A stretch of DNA of 64,000 nucleotides from Pristionchus mayeri (Eukaryota > Nematoda > Chromadorea > Rhabditida > Neodiplogasteridae): the NCBI GenBank assembly GCA_036245805.1, contig BTRK01000001.1, positions 18,111,087-18,175,086 of the forward strand, in the 5' to 3' direction. The position numbers were made by a program, and so were the translations under genes. The notes below the pieces were generated by a model. The model was not told the origin of the DNA and made no database searches. It worked only from the letters and a program-made list of their open reading frames with translations. Positions within the stretch are counted from its first letter, which is position 1. Each line of letters starts with the position of its first letter. Of this stretch, positions 42,548-52,657 are shown one piece after another.

Positions 42548-45500
42548 ATGTCGAGTGATTACGGAGCAGTGAATGAAATCAAAGAGGAATCATTGGAATT
42601 CAAAGAAGAACTAGTCGATGATTATCCTGGTGCCAAACAAGAAGATCCATTTCTCAATGTGAGGCTTCTACATCTTTGATGAATCGAAAATATTTGACAT
42701 TAGTGTGCTACTGTTTATAAATTTAAAGATTTATCTTTCAGACAGGGTCTTTTGACACAATGAATAAGAACGACCCTCTTGATATATCGAGTGAGGTAAA
42801 GGAAGAACCGGTGGACATCAAGGAAGAACCTGTCGATGATTTCTCTGATCTCAAGCATGATGAACAAATTACCGATGTGAGTTCATTTGGATACGAAACT
42901 ATTTGACCGGATTGACTTTCTGACCGAATTAGTTCAAGATGAAATGATTCCCGTACCTGTCCTACCTAATGGCTTTGAATGGCGTGAAATATCTCTATTT
43001 TTTGTTTTTGTAGATCTGTGTATCCTCCGGAATTTCGTTTCCCTGCAGTCAGTCTACTCCAACTATCTCCACTGGAGTCCCTGCGAAATCAAAAGTGAAT
43101 AAATTATTTGTTTCAAATAATTAGATTAAATCTCGCGATTTCTAGTGGTGAGTTGTATTTAATTCCATCTTTCGGAAGTTATCACGTCTATATATAATTT
43201 TCCATCAGATAAAAAGAAGGACATGCGTTGTCTGCCATCGTAAGTGTATCCGGTCTGAGATGCGCTTGTTCACTACAAATAAGAAGAAACGAACGGCATG
43301 GATAAACGGCGTCCGCTCGACTCCGGAAGGACAGATGCTTCTAATGGAACAGCTCACTGATAACTCGCATATGTGTTACAGTCACTTCTCTCCTTCCGAT
43401 TACATTGGCAATACTGATAATTTGAAACTAAGTTGCAACGCCATTCCTTTCTTCAATGTAAGTGAACACTATCCATTTTCTTAGTATCTTAATTGTTTTC
43501 ATGGCTCTTTGGATGATGGAGTAGATCACTACGATTTGAATTCTGTAGTCACTCCTCGGCGTGGTATTCAGTCGATGGACGAACAAATGGAGGCCTGCAA
43601 AGGACTGCCCATCACTGCTGAAGAAATCACTGATGTAAGAGTGTTTCGGTAGTTGGGTTGGGTTAGATTATCGAACTGCGTTGTAAGACATCGATGGATG
43701 AAAGAAGGATCGTCTTGGTCTAGGGGATTGATATGGAAGGAGGAGAAATGCGGAATCAATGGGGATTTGACTTTAACGATTAATTTTAATTGAGAATGAG
43801 CTGAGCGAAATCTAATTTATCTCTGATAGGAAAAATGGGTTAAGTTCATTTATGTGAGTAAGAAAATGAGGAAACCTCAAGCGGTCGGTAGAATTGGTGT
43901 TACGCGTACCTGTCAAGAAGAGGGACGTCTGGGATCATTGTGATATTAGGCGTTTAAATTCTTGGAATAAATGAAAGTCCATTCAGATGTCGCGGCAAGA
44001 GTTGACGACGCTTCTGAAGGTGTACACGCTCACCGAATCGCAGCGCCAGATTGTCCTCAAGATCCGCAAAAGAGGTGAGCTTCAAGAACTACAGTGTAGG
44101 TTGATCGTGCACTAGGTCGGATGAAAACCAAAAAAGTACACATCTCCAGCAAGTTCACAGGTTCCCATAGTGTTGAAAATGCTCCTGTGAAAGATCTGCA
44201 GAAGGGTCCAGTTTTATGTCGTTGATCGTCGTCGATGGTTCGCATATTTTGTAAAGTTTCGCGTTCCAGTAGCATTTTCGCTCATGCATCAGTCACTTTT
44301 GTTTCTCAAGTGGTTTGGACCAGAAAAGTCAATTATGAATGAAAGAAAATCGAACCTTGTTGCTTAATTTTTTCTTCGGTATCTAACCTCTTATCTCTCT
44401 GTAGCCCATAACAAGGCCTACCGCAAGCGCCGAGACAAACCGCACACTGAGCAATGTTGCTTGATCGAGGTAATTGATTGGCTTAGGATCGTTATAGTTA
44501 TTTTGGAACAGCGTGTCGTTAGATCAGATTTATAGAAAAACGGTTCGTATCGATAATTTACTAGGTTAAATTCGCTTCAGGACCACGAGATGGTCATTAT
44601 CAAGAGCTTCAACAAACGGAAGACCACATATCAGGTTATTGACCTATTTAGATATGAGAGGGGCAGTGTCGTATGCACGATCGATTGGTCAATTATGTGT
44701 CCAAATTGCTTTAAATTGTGTTTGGCTCGAATCCCGTCATATTTTTGGAGAGCTTTGAAGGCTTTATCTAAGGCTCATGGCTCCGAATTTTGGTGTTCGC
44801 ATAGGGTGAGAAACACACCCCATACTTGAAGTTACGCAACACCCGTGAAATTATTTGAATTTACGCTTGTGACTGATCACGCCCACTATCTACTGTTTGC
44901 ATTATCTTTCACTCCTTTTGCCGTGATCCAGCACGCTCGCAAATATAAATACTTTCACGGGTGTTTGGTAACTTTAATTGCAAGCCCATTGAAAATATAT
45001 TTCACGGCCATAGCTACTTACATGTTCATCTCTGAGCGTTCTACTTTTTTTAAATTTAAAACTTTGAATGAACCAAATATCAAAGAATTTTACAATTGTC
45101 CCCGGAAAATCAATTTACTGTCTATATGAAGCTTTTTGAAATTTCAATAACGACGCATATAGCACTTCATATCGTTCATGAATTGTATTTATAGAAGCCA
45201 ATTTACGCTTTATTTTCAGAGACCGAATTCATTGAATGATGTTAACTTGCTACACAACTTCAATGAATCCAGCAGCGTGAGATATGGAAAATTGAGAGAC
45301 ATAAATGACATAATAGACATAATAACATAATAATTTAAGAGACATAATAATTTTTAAAATTATATTTGCTTCGAAGTTTCACTAAGCTCTTTCAATAGGT
45401 TGCTGTGCGATATCTCTGAAAATTTCTTTAAAGGTACCCGAACAGCAACCGTTCCCACTTTTCGATGACAAAGTTAAGAAAGAAGACATGGAAGAAAATG

Positions 45501-45580
45501 AACCAAGTGATATTGCACTTTGCGATTGCTGTCCCGGCCATCTTAAATTTTCTTCAGGCCCCTCATCTGCTATTAACTAA
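42548..45580 (+). CDS. Gene H: THAP domain plus CNC-like region
   Basis: The fullest copy of the family. Exons: 42548-42658 (MSSDYGAVNEIKEES), 42742-42876 (VKEEPVDIKEEP), 43014-43094 (ICVSSGISFP), 43209-43457 (THAP: CVVC, WINGVRST, CYSHF, AIPFF), 43485-43634 (MDEQMEACKGLPITAEEI), 43987-44074 (LTESQRQIVLKIRKR), 44405-44469 (AHNKAYRKRRDK), 44581-44634, 45220-45276, 45434-45506 (VKKEDMEENEPS), 45558-45580 (PSSAIN, TAA). All phases agree. The CNC exons parallel gene D, but the basic region is shortened and lacks the usual AAxxC. The fifth exon uses an acceptor 28 bases upstream of the paralogous site, whose CAG has become CAT. Inferred role: nuclear protein with two potential DNA-binding modules and several SUMO-consensus sites. 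Confidence 0.68.
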
Positions 45581-46053
45581 ACTTCTTGCTCCTAGCACGT
45601 TCGATCCGTATTCTAGTTGGTCCACATTCTCTAGCTTATTACTCATAACATTTCATTTTATTTGGATACTTTTAGCTCATCTTCTTCACGATGTTATTTT
45701 ATTCTATGGTGGCGATTTCAATCGATACGGTTTATTAACTGTAATTGGCGGATTTTGCTTTTGTATCTTTGTGTTTACGACCATGATAAATTGATTTAAA
45801 ATATCATATTTTCGAACTTTAATATTTCAGTCGTTGAAAGCCGACTTATCTTATCTGTATTAGGTTTGATTTTGTCGAGATGCGCTGGCTTGCGTGTATT
45901 CATTAGCAAGCATCACGTTCAATTCATCCATTCGAGGCATTTCAATTGTTCTTAATAAAACGTGTCGTTCGAACGTGATCATACAAGCCATTAATCCAAA
46001 ATTCGTGTCCTCTTGGCCTATATCGCTCTTACGCAATGCGTAAATTTCAGGGA
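45581..46053 (+). other. Intergenic spacer between genes H and I
   Basis: AT-rich, with no family exon seen. TTTCAGGG precedes the start ATG of gene I at 46054. Similar CAG or CAGG sequences precede most MSSD starts in the window, which could be trans-splice or intron acceptors. Confidence 0.4.
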
Positions 46054-47884
46054 TGTCGGGTGAAAACGCGAATGAGGTCAAAGATGAGCCAGTGAAGGAT
46101 GAACCACTCGATGAGTTCACTGACATCAATCAGGAATGTGTTCTTGGAAAAGTTAGTTTTTATTTTCATTATTTATGAATTGCTGTTATAATTTTTTTGA
46201 AATATCAAAAACTTAAGCGTTATCTTTTGTTAACAACACAAGTATTCTGTCAGGCTCTAGACACAGCGAGTGAGTTCGAAGAGGAACCTATGAAGGTCAA
46301 GAGCGAATGTATTGATGATTTTAATGAATTCAAGCAGGAAGAGCAAATTGTTGATGTGAGCAGTCTACTCCCTTATGCTGTAATTTCAATCATTTTACAG
46401 CTTTCAATTCAAATTCATTCATTTATATTTTGGTAACAAAATACAAAAAATAGAAGATTCGGTTTGCCAGTTCTAAATGGTGTTACGTTCAAATAGCAAC
46501 AGATTTAGATTTATGGTTATGCATGTAATGATTCCAGTTATACTATCCATCCACTGGGACCTCTCGCTCAATTTGTCAGACGAATTTTTCTCATGAGGAC
46601 ATGAAGGCTGCCGAATTACTCTGTGCCGAAGTGAATGCACTTGAGGCAAGAAGATCGGTATGTCCAACAAAAGAAAACGCAACTGACGTTTGTTTAAAAT
46701 TACCAGACGATGGCAAAATGCTGATCCCAAGGTTGTACGAGTTTTCTGAGTGTGAAAATGTAAGAGATTGTGGAATCATGTTTCTATATTCTTTCACGGC
46801 TTATTGCAGTACCGTCTATCCGGAGAAAATCATTTATCCTCATCTGACGTTTATCCTATCGACTCTGAACATAATCGAAAACCGCTCCAACGGAATTCAG
46901 CTCCATCACATGGGGTGAGCGTGTTTTGAATATCTCATTCGTAGTTCGATATGCTTATTTTCCATTCTAGATTTTCTATCCATACTATGGAAATTGCCTT
47001 TCATTCGATCAATCGACTGTAACTATGTTCTACGGTAGTCTACCAAGAAATGAAATGAGGTAAATTTACCGTACCATTTCACCTACTATGATAAAATAAC
47101 TGTTGTGAGCACAACAATTCCTGTTCGAGTTTCCCTTTTTTGTGTCTCTGATATTGGTTCTCTCCATTACGTATTCTTTCCATCAGGTGCAACACAAGTG
47201 CGTTGTCTGCCTTCAAAAGGGCAACGCATCTGAGATGCGATATTTCACTAGGGACCCAAAACGGCGCGGAACTTGGATAAACGCAGTTCGCTCAACGTCT
47301 GAAGGACGGAAAGTTCTGATGAAACTGCTCAATACATCCACGAATCGATTTCTATGTGCAAGCCACTTCGACCCTTCTGATTTCATTTATCACCCTACTC
47401 GTGTCGCGCTCAAATCTAACGCCGTTCCCTTCTTCGAGGTTAGTATCAGCAGCAGTTTTAGCACATACACAGTGTGACAAATATAAAGAGAGGAATAGAA
47501 GCTTTCCAGACAGTTTCCGTGAAAAATGTATCCCAAGTGAACGACATCGGCCTGCAGAAGAATTCAGTCGGAATTTTGAGCAAATTGAGATCGAGAGAAG
47601 TGCGAGAGGTCAAGGTGAGAGTTTTCTACATTCGATTTAGCATAATATTTTCTTCCGAAACTCGATCATATCGGATTTCGTTGTATACGTCTGAAGCCAA
47701 TTGAGCATTAGAAGTTTCGGGTAAATTAAAAGCTACGAATCGTCTAGTCTGCTGAAAAAACATCCAGTATTTTCAGGAGGAAACAATTGGAATCGTGGAG
47801 GTTTCAGAACTTAGAACTCCACTATTCGACAATCAGATAAATGAAAATCCAATCGAATTCAAAGAAGAGCCCGTGGACGATTTA

Positions 47885-49126
47885 TTGGGGTGTTCGGAAA
47901 GTTCGTATAATTTTTTGTTTTTATTTTTTATTCAATGCTTTACAATTCTCAGTGACCAATGTATGCCCCCTTCTTTCTCACTACCTCCCTCCAGCGATTG
48001 GGCAGGGTCTCGATTCCTCTCTTCCAGAATGCGGGTTTCTTCGAGACCGCCCAGTTCACGAAAGCCCTCACAACTTCATCTCGATTCTTGAACTTATTTC
48101 CTTTGCAGAAGTCAGAGAGAGAGCGGAAGCAGTGGTAGTCGCATGGGGAGAGATCCGGGGAATACGGTGGATGGGAAATCCTCTCGATCTTCAGCTCGTC
48201 CATTTTCTTCTGGGTCATCTTTGCTCGATGTGGGCGAGCATTGTCCATCAGAAGAAGAATTTTGCCCTGGTTCAGGAGTCTGGGAGGGACTCTGATCGCG
48301 ACATCTTCCAGTTGTTCAGAGAAGAGGTCGGCATTGATGCTGGTGCCAGGGGCGAGGATCTCCCAGTAGATGGGACCGAGCACTGAGAAGAAGAAGCAGA
48401 GGAGTACCTTCTTTCCGTGCTCTTCCTTGTTCGGGACAGGCGTGGGCTTCTCATCTGCATCCACCCATTGCAGTCTCCTCACAGGGTTATCGTACGTGAT
48501 CCACTTCTCATCTGTAGCGATGATGGAATTGACCCATCGAAGATTGGATCTACGATGGAGTAATTCCCGACAGACTTGAACACGATTTTTCAGCTGTTCG
48601 GGGGAGAGGTCATGGGGAATCACTTGTGGGATTTTCGGCTTCTTCCCAGATCGATGGAGGATATCGGACACCGTTGATCTGGGAGTACCAGTATCCTTCT
48701 TCAACTCACGCACACTGGCCATGGGCTTGCGCTTCAGTGTGCGGAGAACGAGAGGCTGATCGAGGGAGGGAGGGCGTCCAGAGCGGGATTGATCATCGAG
48801 ACCAAACTCCCCTTTCTTGAAACGGGAGAACCACTTATAGCAGAAGGGTATGGAGGGGGCGTCAGCTCCTTCCGACTGGGCCAGGGCAGAGTGGGCCTCC
48901 TTTACGGATCGGCCAAAACGGTAGTAATGAAGTAAAACTGCTCGGAGGTAGAGATGGGAGTCCATCACAAGAATCAATGTAGCAACTAGGAGACTGATTA
49001 AATCCTCTCACTACTCAACGTCAGAATGATGCAATACATTGTTGACAAACAAATTGCGCAATCACTGCATTTGATCGCGAACTGACTTTTTTCCGAAGCA
49101 TTATACGAACTTTCCGGACACCCCAA
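47885..49126 (-). mobile_element. Intact mariner element, 1242 bp (left arm copy)
   Basis: Terminal repeats TTGGGGTGTTCGGAAAGTTC and TTGGGGTGTCCGGAAAGTTC (as complement) continue to GTATAAT. TA lies on both sides (47883-47884, 49127-49128). It carries a complete transposase frame on the minus strand and is inserted in a coding exon of gene I. Confidence 0.93.
47949..48977 (-). CDS. Mariner transposase, full length
   Basis: A 342-codon frame catalysing cut-and-paste movement of the element. The N-terminal half carries the paired helix-turn-helix modules (LLHYYRFGRSVKEAH, then SRSGRPPSLDQ and GTPRSTVSDIL). The catalytic triad is visible as D in IIATDEKWI, D in LLLMDNARPH and the third D in YSPDLSPCDYHCF, the DD34D spacing of mariner. 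No stop or frameshift is seen, and the length is close to that of active mariners. The first four residues (MILV) precede MDSHLYLRAV, so the real start may be the second Met. Confidence 0.92.
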   Translation of the reverse strand: MILVMDSHLYLRAVLLHYYRFGRSVKEAHSALAQSEGADAPSIPFCYKWFSRFKKGEFGLDDQSRSGRPPSLDQPLVLRTLKRKPMASVRELKKDTGTPRSTVSDILHRSGKKPKIPQVIPHDLSPEQLKNRVQVCRELLHRRSNLRWVNSIIATDEKWITYDNPVRRLQWVDADEKPTPVPNKEEHGKKVLLCFFFSVLGPIYWEILAPGTSINADLFSEQLEDVAIRVPPRLLNQGKILLLMDNARPHRAKMTQKKMDELKIERISHPPYSPDLSPCDYHCFRSLSDFCKGNKFKNRDEVVRAFVNWAVSKKPAFWKRGIETLPNRWREVVRKKGAYIGH

Positions 49127-49818
49127 TAGATGAAATCAAGCAGGAAGAACCCATTGCAGATGTAATGTTTGCACGATTGAATTTTAAATTACGCTATTGA
49201 AAACAACCGAAAAAAATTTCGAAAGTTCAGAAAAGAACTACAATCGCAAACTGAACAGAATTTGGGTGAGCTAGTCGACGTTTCCCGCGTACTGTCACTT
49301 GAAAATCTGAAACGACCTTGCTCTGCGGTCCCTAGTTTTACTTTGTTAAAATTTATTCTCGTTGAATTATTAATTTTTTTCTTAAATTTATATTTTAACT
49401 TGCAAAATATAAAGAATTTTCATAGGTCTACAATGAACGAAAGTTCGATCTTGAAGAGAATCGAAGAAAAACAGATGAATGAACAGCCCGGCTCTTCTCG
49501 AAGCTAAATCAATGAACACTTTTTCCATGTTTACTAGTTATAAATCACAATTGTTCTCCTTTTTTAGTGCTCCATTTTACCGTTCTAGTAAATGCAAATG
49601 ATTGTAATTAGTATGATAAAACGTTCGAAGTCTCTCATTTTCACTTTTCGATATTCCAAGTCGTCTCATGCTCGACTCGCTCATATTTTATGATTTAAAT
49701 TAAAAACAATCAATTTGCACTTAAATTTGTTTACGAATACCTTAACTATCGAGCGATCGGATTCATGGTGCCGTATTAATTTATTTGTTGTTCTATGCTT
49801 ATTTTTCACATATCCAGG

Positions 49819-52530
49819 ATGTCGAGTAACTTATATGCTGTGGATGATATCAAAGAAGAATCAATAGAGATCAAGGAGGAACCAACCGATGATTTCGGTG
49901 AATTCACACAAGAAGAACCAGATCTCAATGTGAGATTTTGCATATACTTACTTTCTAAACTAGCTTGTTATGAATATTGTTCACATTTTATTAAATTGTA
50001 TTTACATGCTATTCACTTAATTCTGCTGGAGTAGCATTTACTACTCACTTACATTATTTATTTTTAATTTGTTTCAGGTAAGGACTAGTGACGCATCGAA
50101 TGGTATCAAAGACGAGACATTGGAAATAAAGAATGAGCCAATATACGATTGGAAACAAGGCGAACCTATTTTTGATGTGAGTTGTTCAGTTCAGATTAAC
50201 GGACAACTGACCTAGGGTTGATATTTTCCTTATATTATACTTTATCATGCAAATGTTGACGATAATGATGTCCATTATCATTTGACCTCTTTCGAATTCT
50301 CTCCTCAGACGTTCAATCCAACCACGGGAAATTCGCGACGAATCGGTCTCATTTATCGGATTGACGAATATATCGATTTGTCTTGTTCATCGACCGGATC
50401 TTCTAGTTTGCTCGATCAGAACTCTGTTTCTATGATCGGTGTTCCACTAATGACAAAGGTAAATTGAGTGGCGGTGTAGGTGTGTAGCAAAAAGAAAGCG
50501 CACATAACTCAAAAAATCAATACTTTACCTTGATTAATTTTTAAATTTTATTTTACACTAATTTGTATAAAACATTTCACTTTGATTGGCAATCGTATTT
50601 TTTAAGAAATCGAAGTGTGATTTGTGCGATGATCCAGTCAGTCCCTGCATCAAATCGCCGAGGATTTTTGAGGATAGGAAACGCTTTTTTGATAATCTCA
50701 TCGGTGTGAGTTCTCAACTAAGTTTCTGACTAACCTTCTCACTTAACTACGTGTGTTTTAGGCATAAGTTCTTAAGGTGTAAATTCATTCATTCGTTCAT
50801 TTACGCATTCATTTTTTCCATTAAATTGTTTTTAATTACCAATATGTCAGTTGACGCAGCAACAGCTGAGTAAGGTCTCAACACTATGCGCATCGAGGAA
50901 AATTCAAGCGAGCATCTGCGCAAAGCACTTCCCAAAAATACACGAATTTAAATTCAAAGAAGGTCCAATGGAGTTCAAGTACGAGTCAATCGAAGAATTC
51001 GATGACATGAAACATCAAGAACCTATCGCTGATGTTAGTAATTGATCCCTTTTGAAATTAATTCGGCATTATTAGTATAAACGATATCTAAAAAAATATG
51101 GTGATTTCAGTTATATTGTCCATCCACTGGGACTTCTCGGCCACTCGATGAGTCGAATTTTGCCTATGCAGTTTTGGATGATTCGTATAAGCTCGGCAAT
51201 GAGGTACAGCTATACGAGGCCTTTTGCCTAAGAATCGAGCAAGACCCAGCCAGAAACTCTCGTGTATAGTTATGTTAGGGGGTCGTAAACAGATGAGGGA
51301 GGGACAGTTAAGACGTGGTGAAGCTCTTGTTAAATTTGCCCACGTTCGGTAATCTATTTTAAAACTCGCTGCACGAAATCGGAATAGAATACAGATTCAG
51401 AACCCTTTCGTCACGCCGGTTCATTTTCGATGTGACGCCGGCCTTACGGAGAGTTACAGAGAAACGAGAGAGCAACTCTGGGGGAAGAGCATAATGAATT
51501 CACCCGCCGTTTTCATCGTTTTTAGTACCTTAAATAGCCTCAAACCACAAAGTTACGGAGAATCTAGATTTTTGTGCTGCGCCAGAATTATCCGAATTTG
51601 CTCGATTCTTAGGGAAACTAACTTATATAATGTTTGTGGATTGGATTGGATGTATGTGAGCGTATTCGTACCTTTTTGGTCAATATTTCTACATTTTTTA
51701 TCGATGCCTTTTCAGACAGGTTCCCTCAAACATCCATCCCAAGCGACCAATATTGGCCCACTAACGAATTCAGTCGGAATGATGAGCAAGTTGAGATTCA
51801 GAACAGTGCGAGAGATCAAGGTTTATGTTTATGCTACATTCAATTTTCGCCTTGTTTTTCATCCTAAATTCTTGCGAGACGGTACCTTTTTTAATTGTTC
51901 ACATATTTGCATCTATTTAGGCCAAGGGTATTTGAAATTGTAGTTGTTCATTTAGGCGCTACAAATGTCATCGTCACAGGTTATAACCAGAATTTTCAGA
52001 AACAATCACTAGGAATCACGAAAGATTCGGCACTCAGAACTCCACAATTCGACAATCGGATAAACGAGGATCCGATCGAATTCAAAGAAGAGGCAGTGGA
52101 CGTTTTCGATGAAATCAAGCGACAGGCGGAGCTCTTGACCGGTAGAGTCAGAAATTCAGCAACTTCGCTATTATTTGGACAGTTCGTGAGAGCTAGTGTC
52201 ACAACAGCTTTTGACGCAACTTACCAGAGCTGTTCCTTCACATTTATCAATTTAAGTCATGTTCCGATGCGATCGTTGCCATCTTTCCTTCAAAACGAAG
52301 CTCGCGTTGAGTGAGCACATTCAAAAGATGCACGATAAAGGTATTGCATGTATTTTCATTTTTTGGTTATTAAATGTATTATTTTTCATGTATTTGAGAT
52401 TTGTAGCTTTCCAATAATTAATTTAGCTTCATGCCCGAAATGCAACTTCCAATCTGAGGGCATTGATTCGCGGAAAGAGCATTACGATAATGTCCACGTG
52501 TTGAGGAAAAGTGAGACCCGCATGCACAAG
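49819..52530 (+). CDS. Gene J: split THAP domain plus two C2H2 fingers, 3' end missing
   Basis: Exons: 49819-49929 (MSSNLYAVDDIKEES), 50078-50176 (acidic), 50309-50458 (TFNPTTGNSR and SCSSTGSSS, a doubled cassette), 50607-50705 (KCDLCDDPVSP), 50851-51033 (ICAKHFPKIH, then FKEGPMEFKYES), 51111-51203 (LYCPSTGTSRPLD), 51716-51820, 52000-52141 (EDPIEFKEEAVDVFDEI), 52257-52340 (finger FRCDRCHLSF), 52427-52530 (finger SCPKCNFQ). The THAP halves join as CDLC-x48-CAKH. Both C2H2 fingers keep all ligands, unlike gene A. No terminal EPGPS exon occurs before the spacer ends at 52657, so the gene probably lost its end at the inverted-duplication junction. Confidence 0.6.
51211..51630. repeat. Foldback element related to that at 20407-21370
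   Basis: TATACGAGGCCTTTTGCCTA and AGAATCGAGCAAG at the left are mirrored imperfectly at the right (CTCGATTCTTAGGG at about 51601). Inner parts share GACGCCGG and GAGAGTTAC blocks. It lies in an intron of gene J; its mirror copy lies at 53054-53473. Confidence 0.55.
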
Positions 52531-52657
52531 GTTTGTGGTCCGTTTACACTTTGCATAAGTATGTTTATTTTCAAACAAAACCCTTTGTACTTATTCCAAA
52601 ATCTATATTCCATCTTATAATAATGCGTGATTCCTAGTGATTGTTTCTGTATCTTGT
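52531..52657. other. Spacer of the inverted duplication with a junction duplication
   Basis: It contains the intron start after the last gene J exon, then a 24-base block starting CGTGATTCCTAGTGATTGTT at 52626, which recurs in direct orientation at 52664 inside the right arm. The 14 bases between the two copies are TATCTTGTATCTTT. Confidence 0.8.

Larger units (their letters stand above)
46054..49507 (+). pseudogene. Gene I: THAP domain gene interrupted by a mariner in an exon
   Basis: Exons: 46054-46151 (MSGENANEVKDEPVKDEP), 46254-46355, 46538-46761 (LYYPSTGTSRS, read through to SECEN), 46810-46914, 46971-47018 (IFYPYYGN), 47187-47438 (THAP: CVVC, WINAVRST, CASHF, NAVPFF), 47510-47614, 47777-47884 and 49127-49161 (one acidic exon split by the mariner), 49426-49507 (ends NEQPGSSRS). 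The mariner sits at the TA of the Leu codon between PVDD and DEIKQEEP. The phase after the first exon (2) does not fit the next exon (0), which may be a second lesion or a wrong boundary. Everything from 46227 on is repeated in gene K. Confidence 0.58.
46227..52026 (+). repeat. Left arm of a 5.8-kb inverted duplication
   Basis: Each position x matches 104684-x on the other strand. All reading frames compared between the arms are identical in sequence. The outer limit is TTGTTAACAACACAAG at 46227; the inner limit is 52026, inside an exon of gene J. It holds gene I from its second exon, the mariner, and gene J up to the break. Confidence 0.92.

Noticed and set aside
7351..52260. AAG acceptors (7350, 45433, 50606, 52256 and minus 60985) as a non-canonical splicing system
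   Set aside because: They keep the AG rule; AAG is only a weaker acceptor, so this is ordinary variation unless RNA shows otherwise.
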